DNA of 64,000 nucleotides from Companilactobacillus alimentarius DSM 20249 (lineage in GTDB: Bacteria; Bacillota; Bacilli; Lactobacillales; Lactobacillaceae), in NCBI RefSeq assembly GCF_002849895.1, contig NZ_CP018867.1, positions 2,269,866 to 2,333,865 on the forward strand. The letters run 5' to 3'. Made by a program: the position numbers and the translations under genes. Each line of letters starts with the position of its first letter. Positions within the stretch are counted from its first letter, which is position 1. Below the pieces are notes generated by a model that was given only the letters and a program-made list of their open reading frames with translations, did not search any database and was not told the origin of the DNA. Below are positions 28,961 to 38,123 of this stretch, piece by piece.

Positions 28961-29057
28961 GTGATTAATTAAATGTTAAATCGTAATTTTTTCCCAAGCA
29001 GCATTTGATAAAAGTCTTGTGGTAAAATTTAGATATTAGATTTTTAAAGGAGAAAAA

Positions 29058-30767
29058 ATGGCATATCAAGCACTTTATCGAGTTTGGCGTCCCCAAACTT
29101 TTTCTGATGTAATCGGTCAAGATGTCATTACTCAAACTTTACGTAACGCGGTTGCTAGTCAGATGACCAGTCATGCCTATTTATTCAGCGGTCCACGTGG
29201 AACTGGTAAAACATCCTGTGCTAAAATTTTAGCCAAAGCGGTGAATTGCCTTAATCCACATGATGGTGAGCCATGTAATGAATGTGAGATTTGTAAAGCT
29301 GCCAATGAAAATCGTTTAAATGATGTAATTGAAATTGATGCGGCTTCTAACAACGGTGTTGAGGAAATTCGAGATATTCGTGATAAGGTTAAATATGCGC
29401 CTACCGAAGCCAAGTTTAAAGTTTATATTATTGACGAAGTTCATATGCTTTCTCAAGGAGCTTTCAATGCGTTGTTAAAGACCTTGGAAGAGCCACCCGA
29501 AAACGTAATGTTTATTTTGGCTACAACTGAACCACAAAAAATTCCCGCAACAATTATTTCTAGAACACAGAGTTTTAATTTTAGAAGAATTTCTCGTCAA
29601 GATATTTTGGATCGAATGGAATTCATCTTAAATGATAAAAAAATTGAATATGATACAGAAGCATTGAATATCATTGCTGCCTCAGCTGAAGGTGGAATGC
29701 GTGACGCTTTGAGTATTTTGGATCAGGCTTTATCTTATGGCGATGATAAGTTGACCTTAAAGAATGCTCAGGAAGTAACTGGTGCTTTAAGTAATGAACA
29801 AATAGTCTCATACATGACAGCTATTGCTGATAATAATCCGGCTGAAGCTTTGACCAATTTGTATCAGATTCTTGCCAGTGGTCGGTCAGCTTTACGATTC
29901 ACGGAAATGATTATTCGAGTTTGTCGCAATCTGATCTTGTATAATTCCGATTCTGATTTAACTAATCAGATGGATAAGTCTATTATGACTAAAGAATTGT
30001 TAGCTATCGCTGATAAGTTTGATAATCAACAACTGTTTAATATTGTTGACCAAGTCAGTGCAACTCAAAAGAATCTTAAAAATTCCAATCAGACTGATAT
30101 TTATATGGAGATTTTAACGGTAAAGATCAGTGAACCAAAGGTTAAAGAAATACCCAAGGAGACTGATGATTCTAGTAGTGGAGTTGGCAGTGAAGCAGTC
30201 GATAAATTGCGTGATGAGATTACGCAGCTTCAAAATACCGTTAAAAATTTGTCCACAGGGACTGTTACTAAAGAAAAGGCACCTAAAAAGACCCATCGCA
30301 AAACTACTAATGCTCGTTTGAATAAGACGGCTATTTATAAAGTTCTCAGCAATGCTACGAAAAAGGATCTTAATGAAGCCAAGGATATTTGGCCGGATTT
30401 AATGAGTATGCTTTCAATAACGCAACGTGCTATGATGAAAGTTGCAGAGCCTGTGGCCGCATCAGCTGATGGTATTGTAGTGGCGTTTGATTATGAGATG
30501 TGGTTTGAACAAGCTCAAGATGATTCTGAATTCTTGAAGGAACTTAGTAACAATGCTGGTCGACTCTTGAAGAAGGACTGTCAAATAGTTCTAGTTCCGA
30601 AAGCTGATTGGCCGAAAATTCGAAAAGAATATATTGATAATAATATTGATTTAAGTAATCAAGGCAATGTAGAATCAAAGCAAGAACCAAAAAAGAAAAC
30701 TGATCCCACCGTTGATGAAGCAGTAAAATTATTTGGTGACGATATAGTTGATATTAAAAATGACTAG
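29058..30767 (+). CDS. dnaX: DNA polymerase III subunit gamma/tau
   Basis: 569 residues behind AAAGGAG. Walker A G-P-R-G-T-G-K-T-S near residue 45, four zinc-binding Cys in C-L-N-P-H-D-G-E-P-C-N-E-C-E-I-C near 65-80, Walker B I-I-D-E-V-H-M-L near 128 and the sensor region follow; the C-terminal third is the tau-specific part. It is the clamp-loader ATPase. I did not see a convincing programmed frameshift for a short gamma form. First gene of the dnaX-ybaB-recR-yaaL cluster. Confidence 0.96.
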   Translation: MAYQALYRVWRPQTFSDVIGQDVITQTLRNAVASQMTSHAYLFSGPRGTGKTSCAKILAKAVNCLNPHDGEPCNECEICKAANENRLNDVIEIDAASNNGVEEIRDIRDKVKYAPTEAKFKVYIIDEVHMLSQGAFNALLKTLEEPPENVMFILATTEPQKIPATIISRTQSFNFRRISRQDILDRMEFILNDKKIEYDTEALNIIAASAEGGMRDALSILDQALSYGDDKLTLKNAQEVTGALSNEQIVSYMTAIADNNPAEALTNLYQILASGRSALRFTEMIIRVCRNLILYNSDSDLTNQMDKSIMTKELLAIADKFDNQQLFNIVDQVSATQKNLKNSNQTDIYMEILTVKISEPKVKEIPKETDDSSSGVGSEAVDKLRDEITQLQNTVKNLSTGTVTKEKAPKKTHRKTTNARLNKTAIYKVLSNATKKDLNEAKDIWPDLMSMLSITQRAMMKVAEPVAASADGIVVAFDYEMWFEQAQDDSEFLKELSNNAGRLLKKDCQIVLVPKADWPKIRKEYIDNNIDLSNQGNVESKQEPKKKTDPTVDEAVKLFGDDIVDIKND

Positions 30768-30779
30768 GAGGATTTTTTC

Positions 30780-31109
30780 ATGAGTAAAGGAATGCCAAAT
30801 ATGGGTGGAATGGGCGGCAATATGGCCAACATTATGCGCCAAGCTCAAAAGATGCAAAAAGAGGTTCAATCAACAACTGAAGAACTTAACAAAAAAGAGT
30901 ATACTGGTAAATCAGTTGATGATTTTGTAACAGTTAAGGTTACTGGCGATAAGAAGATTGCTGATTTAACAATTAGTGAAAAAGTCATTGATCCAGATGA
31001 TCCTGATACATTGCAAGATATGTTGATTGACGCTTTGAATAATGCATTTGAAGAAGTAGATAAAGATAAAGAAGAAAAATTAGGTAAATACACAAACGGG
31101 TTGATGTAA
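30780..31109 (+). CDS. Nucleoid-associated protein, YbaB/EbfC family
   Basis: 109 residues with AGGAGG upstream. The Gly/Met-rich N-terminus (M-G-G-M-G-G-N) is followed by the family helix-strand-helix: M-R-Q-A-Q-K-M-Q-K and G-D-K-K-I. It binds DNA as a dimer. It overlaps recR by one base (TAATG). Confidence 0.94.
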   Translation: MSKGMPNMGGMGGNMANIMRQAQKMQKEVQSTTEELNKKEYTGKSVDDFVTVKVTGDKKIADLTISEKVIDPDDPDTLQDMLIDALNNAFEEVDKDKEEKLGKYTNGLM

Positions 31110-31708
31110 TGAGATATCCAGAACCAATTTCTAAATTAATTGATAGTTATATGATGTTACCTGGTATCGGTCGTAAGACGGCTACCAGAATGGCGTTTTT
31201 CACGCTTGGGATGGATAAAGACCAAGTTCAGGAATTCGCTGATAATTTAATTTCTGCAAAAACAGATTTAAAATCGTGTAGAATTTGTGGAAATATTACT
31301 ACTGAGGATATATGTGATATATGTAGTGATAAGAATCGTGATCAATCGACAATTTTAGTTGTTGAACAAGCTAAAGATATTATGTCTTTGGATGATATGA
31401 ACGGCTATAATGGTCTGTACCACGTTCTAGGAGGGGTCTTGTCGCCAGTTGATGGAGTTGGCCCAGAAGATTTGAATATTAAGCTCTTGTTGAATCGTTT
31501 GAAGACTAATCAAAGTGTTAAAGAATTGATTATTGCGACGAACGCAACCCCAGAAGGTGAAGCAACTGCTCAATATTTAGCCAAATTAGTTAAGCCAGCA
31601 GGAATAAAAGTAACTAGATTAGCACACGGATTAGCTGTTGGTTCTGACATTGAATATGCAGATGAAATGACTTTGAAGAGTGCCGTTCTAGGTCGCAGGG
31701 AGATTTAA
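31109..31708 (+). CDS. recR: Recombination mediator RecR
   Basis: 199 residues: helix-hairpin-helix L-P-G-I-G-R-K-T-A near residue 18, zinc finger C-R-I-C ... C-D-I-C near 58-73, Toprim domain ([10 protein letters not shown]) near 85 and C-terminal Walker-like G-S-D-I-E-Y-A-D. It acts with RecF/RecO in loading RecA on gaps. The start overlaps the ybaB stop. Confidence 0.96.
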   Translation: MRYPEPISKLIDSYMMLPGIGRKTATRMAFFTLGMDKDQVQEFADNLISAKTDLKSCRICGNITTEDICDICSDKNRDQSTILVVEQAKDIMSLDDMNGYNGLYHVLGGVLSPVDGVGPEDLNIKLLLNRLKTNQSVKELIIATNATPEGEATAQYLAKLVKPAGIKVTRLAHGLAVGSDIEYADEMTLKSAVLGRREI

Positions 31709-31709
31709 C

Positions 31710-31997
31710 ATGTTTGGTAGAAAAAAAATATCTGTCCAAAAGATGGAAGATGATCGCCTCTTAGACAATATTCGCCAGATTCAGCAAAGAATCGGGAATA
31801 CGCAAAGAATGATCAATAATTCGGTTGATGTTGATGAAACAACTAGAATTAAATTAAAGCTCGACCAATTGAAGTATCAATTTTTATATTTAGAAGCAAG
31901 AAGAAGAAAGGCTACGGCTAAGGCAACTACTAATATTATTTTCGGAGATGAAGATACATTTTTGAAACAACCTAGTCGTGCCGAGAAACATTGGTAA
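31710..31997 (+). CDS. DUF2508 family protein (YaaL-like)
   Basis: 95 residues, mostly helical and basic, one base after recR. It matches the small YaaL/DUF2508 protein that follows recR in Bacillus and lactobacilli. Function unknown. It ends the operon before a terminator. Confidence 0.8.
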   Translation: MFGRKKISVQKMEDDRLLDNIRQIQQRIGNTQRMINNSVDVDETTRIKLKLDQLKYQFLYLEARRRKATAKATTNIIFGDEDTFLKQPSRAEKHW

Positions 31998-32008
31998 AAT
32001 AGAAATCA

Positions 32009-32055
32009 TAAAAAAGATTCCATTGATGAGAAAAACTCTGATTGGAATCTTTTTT
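32009..32055 (+). terminator. Terminator after yaaL
   Basis: AAAAAGATTCCA and TGGAATCTTTTT form the stem; the T run is part of the 3' arm. Confidence 0.8.
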
Positions 32056-32069
32056 GCTACGCTGAGAAG

Positions 32070-32098
32070 TTTCATTTATTGCTGATTTCAAGTAAAAT
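32070..32098 (+). promoter_or_regulatory. Promoter of the tmk operon
   Basis: TTTCAT (32070-32075), a 17-nt spacer and TAAAAT (32093-32098), 26 nt before the tmk start. Confidence 0.5.
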
Positions 32099-32124
32099 AG
32101 GAGTAATCATTTAGGAGAGATTAT

Positions 32125-32778
32125 ATGTCAGGAATATTTATTTCGTTTGAAGGACCAGATGGGGCCGGTAAGACGACGGCCATTAAAAGAATTATGCCAC
32201 AATTACAAAAGATGACGGATAAAGAAGTTGTCTTATCAAGGGAACCTGGTGGAAGCCCCATTTCTGAAAAGATTCGTAAGATTATTTTAGATATTCACGA
32301 TGAGGAAATGGACCCTAGAACTGAAGCTTTGTTGTATGCCGCATCAAGACGCCAACATTTAGTTGATGTAATTTTACCAACTTTAAATGAAGGAAAAGTC
32401 ATGCTCAGCGATCGTTTTGTCGATAGTTCCATTGCCTATCAAGGTGGTGGACGTGAGATTGGTACTAAAGAGGTAGCTAATATCAATAATTTTGCCATTG
32501 AAGGTCATTTACCTGACCTGACAATTTATTTTGACGTAACCCCTGGTGTCGGTCTAGCTAGAATAAAAAAGGACCATGAAGGGGAAATGGACCGTTTAGA
32601 GAAAGCTGCTATTAGTTTCCATAATCGAGTTTATGATTCATATGCAGAAATAGTTAAACAAAATCCGAATAGAATCAAAACTGTTAATGCTGAGCAAAGT
32701 CCTGATAAAGTGGCGGCAGATGCTTTAAACTTAATAACAACGAGATTTCCCAAAATCTTTAAGGTGCAAGGAGAATAA
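32125..32778 (+). CDS. tmk: Thymidylate kinase
   Basis: 217 residues behind AGGAGAG. P-loop E-G-P-D-G-A-G-K-T-T near residue 10, S-R-E-P-G-G near 38 and D-R-F-V-D-S-S-I-A-Y-Q-G near 93 (DRx motif). It phosphorylates dTMP to dTDP. It heads the tmk-darA-holB-yabA-rsmI run. Confidence 0.96.
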   Translation: MSGIFISFEGPDGAGKTTAIKRIMPQLQKMTDKEVVLSREPGGSPISEKIRKIILDIHDEEMDPRTEALLYAASRRQHLVDVILPTLNEGKVMLSDRFVDSSIAYQGGGREIGTKEVANINNFAIEGHLPDLTIYFDVTPGVGLARIKKDHEGEMDRLEKAAISFHNRVYDSYAEIVKQNPNRIKTVNAEQSPDKVAADALNLITTRFPKIFKVQGE

Positions 32779-32780
32779 CG

Positions 32781-33107
32781 ATGAAATTAATTTTAGCTAT
32801 AATCCAAGATAAAGATAGTCAACAATTACAAGAAGAATTGGTTAAGGGTAACTTTAGAGCAACCAAATTGCCTTCAACAGGTGGTTTTTTAAAAGCAGGT
32901 AACTGTACTTTTATCATTGGGGTTGAAGAAGAAAAGGTTGATGATGTTTTAACCATTATCAAGAAAAATTGTCACACGCGTTCACAATTTGTGACACCAA
33001 CTTTCTTAATGCCAGAGGCTGCATCCAGTTTGACAGAGCCGGTTGAAGTTCAAGTCGGTGGGGCAACTTGCTTTATTTTGCCAGTGGATAAATTCGTGAG
33101 ATTCTAA
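32781..33107 (+). CDS. darA: Cyclic-di-AMP receptor, PII-like (DarA/PstA)
   Basis: 108 residues, PII-like fold: M-K-L-I-L-A-I-I-Q-D-K-D near the start and T-G-G-F-L-K-A-G-N near residue 35, the c-di-AMP-contacting loops. It lies 2 nt after tmk, as yaaQ does in Bacillus. The protein senses c-di-AMP; its output partner is unsettled. Confidence 0.92.
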   Translation: MKLILAIIQDKDSQQLQEELVKGNFRATKLPSTGGFLKAGNCTFIIGVEEEKVDDVLTIIKKNCHTRSQFVTPTFLMPEAASSLTEPVEVQVGGATCFILPVDKFVRF

Positions 33108-33108
33108 A

Positions 33109-34062
33109 ATGGAAAGTCTAGAAGAAGAGCAGCCCAAAGTTATCCAGGAATTTAAAAAAATTATTTCATCAAATATGTTGTCGCATGCTTATTTGATTGA
33201 TAATGCATCTACAAAAGTTAGGCAGCAGATGGCTATTTGGCTAGCGCAAAGTCAATTTTGTGAACATTTACAAGATGGCGCTCCTGATCAAACTTGTCAA
33301 AAGTGTCAAACGATTGCCTTGGGCGATAATCCGGATGTCTTAGAAATTGAGACTGAAAAACAAAGCATTGGGGTCGACGATATTAAATTCTTTAAAAAAG
33401 AAGCTAATATGACAGCAACTCAAGGTAAAAGAAGAATCCTGATTATTGATGAAGCAGAAAAGATGACTAACGCTGCCAGTAATAATTTATTGAAGACAAT
33501 TGAAGAGCCTGAGGGAAATTTGATGATTATTTTATTGGCAGATTCAGCTAAACAATTGTTGCCAACGATTCAATCACGAGTGCAGACGTTTCATTTGTCG
33601 AACAAAAGTAACGATGACGAGATAGCTAGCTTAGTTAGTGATGGTTTCAAAAATGATCAGGCGAAAAAAGCTTTAAAGTTTACTGATATTAAGTATTTAG
33701 AAAATATTACTGGTGATAAATATCAAAGTTTATTGACAGCAATAACGAATTGGCTAAAAGAAATTAATAAACAAAAAATAAATAGTTTTATCGACATACA
33801 GACTGATATCATGCCTTTGGTGGAGAACAAAAATCAGCAGCATTTGGTTTTTGACATGTTGAATCAAATTTTTAGTGATATATTATCAATTAGGTACAAT
33901 TTAGAAAAATCAACATTAACGACTGAGGATTTGCTTTCTAACAAGGGTATAAAAAAAGTTATTGGGATGTCTGATGACTTATTCACAGCCGAACAGATGT
34001 GGAAAAGTAATGTATCTTTTCAAGCTATTTTAGAAGATTTGTCATTAAAATTTGTGGATTAG
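33109..34062 (+). CDS. holB: DNA polymerase III subunit delta'
   Basis: 317 residues. H-A-Y-L near residue 25, zinc Cys in C-E-H-L ... C-Q-K-C-Q, and I-I-D-E-A-E-K-M-T in place of a Walker B identify the delta' clamp-loader subunit; as usual there is no functional Walker A. It starts one base after the darA stop without a strong binding site. Confidence 0.93.
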   Translation: MESLEEEQPKVIQEFKKIISSNMLSHAYLIDNASTKVRQQMAIWLAQSQFCEHLQDGAPDQTCQKCQTIALGDNPDVLEIETEKQSIGVDDIKFFKKEANMTATQGKRRILIIDEAEKMTNAASNNLLKTIEEPEGNLMIILLADSAKQLLPTIQSRVQTFHLSNKSNDDEIASLVSDGFKNDQAKKALKFTDIKYLENITGDKYQSLLTAITNWLKEINKQKINSFIDIQTDIMPLVENKNQQHLVFDMLNQIFSDILSIRYNLEKSTLTTEDLLSNKGIKKVIGMSDDLFTAEQMWKSNVSFQAILEDLSLKFVD

Positions 34063-34073
34063 TAGGTGAAATC

Positions 34074-34436
34074 ATGGCAGAGAAAGATTTATATGATGAA
34101 TTTGAAACAATCACAAATCAACTAAATGATATAAGTAAAAAAGTTTCTTTGCTCAAAGAGGAACTATCCGATACTTTGGAAAAAAATGAAGAGATTAAGT
34201 TGGAAAACCAAAATCTTCGGAAACATTTAGAAAAAGTTGGCTATGAGGAAAAGGACTTCAACGGCAATGCATTGTCGGATTCAAGGTTGAATTTGGAAAA
34301 GCTTTATCGCAAAGGATTTCATGTTTGTCAGCAATATTATGGCTCGCATCGCGATAATGATGAAGAATGCCTGTTTTGTATGAACGTTTTATATGGTACA
34401 AATTGGAAAAAGAACAAAAAAGTTAAAAAGATTTAG
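34074..34436 (+). CDS. yabA: Replication initiation control protein YabA
   Basis: 120 residues: an N-terminal leucine-zipper coiled coil (about 1-60) and a C-terminal zinc motif (H-V-C-Q-Q near residue 80, then C-L-F-C). YabA bridges DnaA and the DnaN clamp to limit initiation. Located between holB and rsmI as in other Firmicutes. Confidence 0.93.
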   Translation: MAEKDLYDEFETITNQLNDISKKVSLLKEELSDTLEKNEEIKLENQNLRKHLEKVGYEEKDFNGNALSDSRLNLEKLYRKGFHVCQQYYGSHRDNDEECLFCMNVLYGTNWKKNKKVKKI

Positions 34437-34454
34437 ATAAGGGGAGCTATTTGG

Positions 34455-35327
34455 ATGAAGGAACAAAGAAGTTTTGTTGACAATTCGAAGGGCTGCCTTT
34501 TTTTAGTGCCAACACCAATTGGTAATTTAGAAGACATGACTTTTCGGGCTGTTAACACTTTAAAAGACGTTGATTTAGTGGCAGCAGAGGATACACGTAA
34601 TACTAAAAATTTATTGAATCATTTTGAAATACCAACAGAATTAATAAGTTTTCATGAACATAATACTGCCCAAAGGATTCCAGAATTAATAGAAAAAATG
34701 AATGCAGGGATAAAAATTGCTCAAGTAAGCGATGCTGGTGCTCCTTCGATTAGTGATCCGGGAAAAGAATTAGTCAAAGCTGCTATCAAAGAAAATATAC
34801 CTGTAGTGCCATTACCTGGAGCAACGGCATCAATAACAGCTTTGATTGCCTCAGGAATTGAACCACAGCCATTTTATTTCTACGGCTTTTTACCACGGAA
34901 GGGTAAAGAAAGAACCCAAGCGTTAGTCGAGTTATCTAATCGTGCTGAAACAACGATTGTCTATGAATCACCTTATCGAGTTAAGAAAACGATTCGTGAT
35001 TTAATTGATAAATTTGGTGGCGATAGACAGATTGCACTAGCTCGTGAATTAACTAAAATACATGAGGCCTTTTTACGTGGCAGTTTAAACGATGTAGCTA
35101 AGTATTATGAAGAAAATGATCCTAAAGGCGAATACGTTTTGATCATAGCTGGAAAACCAGAACAAGAAATCCAAACCAGTTCTGATACTGACTTAGTAGC
35201 ATCAGTTAATAACTTGATTGCTGCTGGTCAAAAGCCCAATAAAGCAATCAAAGAGGTAGCGTCGGAAAACGGATTAAAGAAACAGGCTGTGTATAATCTC
35301 TATCATGGAATTGGAGAAGAAGAATAG
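34455..35327 (+). CDS. rsmI: 16S rRNA (cytidine-1402-2'-O)-methyltransferase
   Basis: 290 residues behind AAGGGGAG. V-P-T-P-I-G-N-L-E-D-M-T near residue 17, A-E-D-T-R near 42, D-A-G-A-P-S-I-S-D-P-G near 92 and P-L-P-G-A-T-A near 115 are diagnostic of the tetrapyrrole-methylase fold RsmI. It methylates C1402 of 16S rRNA. Confidence 0.95.
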   Translation: MKEQRSFVDNSKGCLFLVPTPIGNLEDMTFRAVNTLKDVDLVAAEDTRNTKNLLNHFEIPTELISFHEHNTAQRIPELIEKMNAGIKIAQVSDAGAPSISDPGKELVKAAIKENIPVVPLPGATASITALIASGIEPQPFYFYGFLPRKGKERTQALVELSNRAETTIVYESPYRVKKTIRDLIDKFGGDRQIALARELTKIHEAFLRGSLNDVAKYYEENDPKGEYVLIIAGKPEQEIQTSSDTDLVASVNNLIAAGQKPNKAIKEVASENGLKKQAVYNLYHGIGEEE

Positions 35328-36070
35328 TGAATCAAAGAGAAACATATTCAATAGAAACAGAAGTACCATACTATTTTGTTAATTTTACGGGTGATATCCG
35401 TTTATCAGCTTTAGTTGATATCATGCTTTTGACATCAGAGAAACAACTCCATCAAGCCGATGCTGACAGTACTGAGATGGTTCAAAACAATGGCTTAGGT
35501 TGGGTTGTAGTCCAATATCATATGGATATTAATCAGATGCCTAGTTTGGGACAGAAGTTAAAAGTCATGACGCAAGCTACTAGCTATAATAAGTATTTCC
35601 TCTATCGTGATTTCTGGGTTGAGGACATGGATGGAAATGTGATGGTCAGCGCTAAGAGTGCCTTTGTTTTGATCGATATTAAGGAACGAAAGATTGTTAG
35701 TGCAACTGATCGGTTGGATAATAAATTTGGCGCTGATGAAATCAATCGAATTCAACGATTCAATCGAATCAAGCTTCCGGATGATTATGACTACAGTCAA
35801 AAGCAACATATTGGATATTACAATATTGATGTTAATAAACATGTTAATAATTCATATTATTTTGACTGGATGGTCGACACACTCGATACTGATTTTATCG
35901 CTTCTCATCAATTGAAGAGTCTTGATATTAAGTATGAAAAAGAACTCAATTTAGATAGCAAACCAGTAGCTTTTGCCAAAGTTGATAATACGAATAATAA
36001 ATCTATTCATTGGATAAAGAACGGTGACGTCCTGAACGTTTCAGCACAATTCGAGTGGAAAGATAAATAA
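35327..36070 (+). CDS. Acyl-ACP thioesterase
   Basis: 247 residues from a GTG overlapping the rsmI stop by one base. It has the double hot-dog architecture of the FatA-like family (PF01643 type), with N-x-D-x-N-x-H-V-N-N near residue 165 (here Y-N-I-D-V-N-K-H-V-N-N-S). It hydrolyses acyl-ACP and releases fatty acids. Placement after rsmI is common in lactobacilli. Confidence 0.88.
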   Translation: MNQRETYSIETEVPYYFVNFTGDIRLSALVDIMLLTSEKQLHQADADSTEMVQNNGLGWVVVQYHMDINQMPSLGQKLKVMTQATSYNKYFLYRDFWVEDMDGNVMVSAKSAFVLIDIKERKIVSATDRLDNKFGADEINRIQRFNRIKLPDDYDYSQKQHIGYYNIDVNKHVNNSYYFDWMVDTLDTDFIASHQLKSLDIKYEKELNLDSKPVAFAKVDNTNNKSIHWIKNGDVLNVSAQFEWKDK

Positions 36071-36086
36071 ATTACAAACTAATTAC

Positions 36087-36115
36087 TTGAATCCTACTTT
36101 TTTGTGCTATTATAT
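36087..36115 (+). promoter_or_regulatory. Promoter of the folate transporter gene
   Basis: TTGAAT (36087-36092) with TATTAT/TTATAT around 36108-36115 (spacer 15-17 nt), directly before the THF riboswitch. Confidence 0.5.
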
Positions 36116-36136
36116 TTGAGTACTTAAAAATATTTG

Positions 36137-36227
36137 GGGTAGGATTCAAGGCGTTAAGTGCTGATGGAACGGAATGTGAACATCGGACAAAGAGTTATCT
36201 CGCGATCTTGTTTCCGCATTCGCCACT
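36137..36227 (+). promoter_or_regulatory. THF (tetrahydrofolate) riboswitch
   Basis: The conserved GCGTTAAGTG is followed by stem CTGATG/CATCGG whose loop holds GGAATGT. A hairpin ACAAAGA/TCTTGT and a 3' segment GCATTCGCC come next. GAATG in the loop can pair with CATTC at the 3' end, the expected pseudoknot. It lies in the leader of a folate-type ECF S-component. Downstream GTGGC (36254-36258) can pair with GCCAC of the aptamer, and CTCC with the GGAG of the ribosome binding site, suggesting translational control. Confidence 0.85.
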
Positions 36228-36282
36228 TTATATATGCCTCTTTTTTATATTCGGTGGCAGCTCCGTTTGGGAGATGTCGATT

Positions 36283-36807
36283 ATGGACAGTAGAACTAAA
36301 GTAGTTAGTGTTCAAGAGATTACATGGATGGCACTGCTAATAGCATTGCAAATGGTTTTGGGAAAATTATCAATTGGTAGCAATACCTTAAAAGTTGGTT
36401 TTAGTTTCATTGCCATTGGATTATTAGGTTATTATTTCGGACCGTTTAAAGCCGCGGTAGCTAATGTTTTAGCAGATATTATCAGTCATACGGTAATGGC
36501 AACAGGAGGTAGTTTTTTTCTAGGATTTACTTTTTCAGCTTTAGTAGCTGGAGTGATTTATGGATATATGTTGTATAATCACAAAGTGACAGTCTTAAGA
36601 ACTTTTATTACAGTTTTGTTGATCACAGTAATTGTTAACACAGGTTTAAACACTTTGTGGATTCACATGATGACAAACTTACCTTACGTTACGTTGTTAG
36701 TACCAAGGCTTACCAAAGAGGCATTTAGTTTGGTTTACCAAACAGGTCTACTCTTTATCGTCCTAAGATGGATAGATAATTCTAAGTTTAATAAAATCGG
36801 CCAATAG
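36283..36807 (+). CDS. folT: ECF transporter S component, folate type (FolT)
   Basis: 174 residues from ATG 36283 behind GGGAG; the longer open frame upstream is inside the riboswitch. About six membrane helices; S-V-Q-E-I-T-W-M-A-L-L-I-A near residue 10 is the S-component helix-1 pattern for binding the EcfT unit. The substrate is inferred to be folate because of the THF riboswitch upstream. The energising EcfA/EcfT proteins are encoded elsewhere. Confidence 0.88.
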   Translation: MDSRTKVVSVQEITWMALLIALQMVLGKLSIGSNTLKVGFSFIAIGLLGYYFGPFKAAVANVLADIISHTVMATGGSFFLGFTFSALVAGVIYGYMLYNHKVTVLRTFITVLLITVIVNTGLNTLWIHMMTNLPYVTLLVPRLTKEAFSLVYQTGLLFIVLRWIDNSKFNKIGQ

Positions 36808-36821
36808 GTCGGTTTTTTTTT
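36793..36821 (+). terminator. Terminator of folT
   Basis: AATCGGCC-AATA-GGTCGGTT (with G-T pairs) overlaps the folT stop codon and is followed by eight T's. Confidence 0.8.
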
Positions 36822-36869
36822 GTGCAAAATTATGTGTTAAAATAATTCTATTAAGAATGAGGGATAAAT

Positions 36870-37595
36870 ATGAAAATATTAGCGTTTGATACATCGAATA
36901 AGCCATTATCCGTTGCTGTAGTAGTAGATGGAAAAATTTTGGCACATGTGGAATCGACTGAACAAAAGACTCATAGCGTGACACTATTGCCAGATATAAA
37001 AAAAAGTCTTCAAGAATCTAATTTGACGATGGATGAGATTGATTTAATCGCGGTTGCTAAGGGACCGGGGTCATATACTGGAGTGAGGATTGCTGTAACA
37101 GTTGCGAAAACTTTGGCAGATACACTTAATAAGAAATTAGTTGGCGTTTCTAGTTTGAAATTATTGGCTGCTAATGGAGATAAAAAACATATTTTAGTTC
37201 CATTGATGGACGCACGAAATGACAATGCTTATGCTGGAGTCTACGTGGTTAACCGCGATAATCGTTTGTTGACAGTAATCGATGATCACCACACCCCAAT
37301 GAAAAATTTGTTTGAGTCATTAGATCAATTTGAGTCACACGAATTAGAATTCATTAATGCCACACCAAAATTACAGGAATTGATCAAAGCTCGTTTTCCT
37401 AAGGCTACGATTATTCCTAGTGAAAATTCAGCACCAGATGCCGCTAAATTAGCTAAAATTGCCGAAACAACTAGAGTAGTTAAAGATATTGATAGCTTTA
37501 TCCCAACCTATTTGCGTTTAACTCAAGCTGAGCATGATTGGTATGCTAAGGGTAATAAGGAAGACAAAAATGTTTCCTATGTTGAAGAAGTTTAA
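36870..37595 (+). CDS. tsaB: tRNA threonylcarbamoyladenosine biosynthesis protein TsaB
   Basis: 241 residues. L-A-F-D-T-S-N near residue 4 and G-P-G-S-Y-T-G-V-R near 67 define the ASKHA-fold TsaB/YeaZ. It is the scaffold partner of TsaD in t6A37 modification of tRNA. It leads the tsaB-rimI-tsaD operon. Confidence 0.95.
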   Translation: MKILAFDTSNKPLSVAVVVDGKILAHVESTEQKTHSVTLLPDIKKSLQESNLTMDEIDLIAVAKGPGSYTGVRIAVTVAKTLADTLNKKLVGVSSLKLLAANGDKKHILVPLMDARNDNAYAGVYVVNRDNRLLTVIDDHHTPMKNLFESLDQFESHELEFINATPKLQELIKARFPKATIIPSENSAPDAAKLAKIAETTRVVKDIDSFIPTYLRLTQAEHDWYAKGNKEDKNVSYVEEV

Positions 37596-38112
37596 AAATA
37601 TTTTAACCAATAATAAAGTCGAGAAATTTAATTTTGAAAAACAGGTAGTTACGATTGATGGACGAAAATTTACCTTACGTAAAGCAATTGCTAAAGATGC
37701 AATTGAATTCATGCGAATTCAAGAAACCATTTATCCAATCCCTGTACCATGGCCTATAGATATAGTGGAGATGGAACTTGGCAATAAGAATGCGCTTTAT
37801 TTATCTTTAGTCAGCGATACAACTGTGATTGCTTTTATCGGTGTGGCTTTAAGTGATAAAAAGGAGTCACATATTACAAATCTGGCCGTTAGTAAAGATT
37901 ATCAGAATCTAGGCGTTGGTCATTTGTTACTGAATCAAGTCTTTGGATATTGTAAGGACCGTGATTTTTTGAAGATGTCTTTAGAAGTAGATGTGACTAA
38001 TAAAGCGGCAATCACACTCTATGAGGCATTCGGCTTCAAAGTTAAAACAGTTCATAAAAAGTATTATTTTAGAAATCATCACGATGCACTAGAGATGATG
38101 GTGGATCTGTAG
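37570..38112 (+). CDS. rimI: Ribosomal protein S18-alanine N-acetyltransferase (RimI-like)
   Basis: 180 residues from ATG 37570, with AAGGAAG upstream, overlapping tsaB by 26 nt. The GNAT motif is [17 protein letters not shown] near residue 110, followed by [10 protein letters not shown] near 140. An N-terminal extension of about 25 residues precedes the domain. RimI identity rests on the tsaB/tsaD context. Confidence 0.88.
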   Translation: MFPMLKKFKNILTNNKVEKFNFEKQVVTIDGRKFTLRKAIAKDAIEFMRIQETIYPIPVPWPIDIVEMELGNKNALYLSLVSDTTVIAFIGVALSDKKESHITNLAVSKDYQNLGVGHLLLNQVFGYCKDRDFLKMSLEVDVTNKAAITLYEAFGFKVKTVHKKYYFRNHHDALEMMVDL

Positions 38113-38123
38113 GGGAGAACATT

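Noticed and set aside
36208..36282. Longer FolT start at 36208
   Set aside because: This would translate through the riboswitch; the ATG at 36283 follows GGGAG and fits the family N-terminus.
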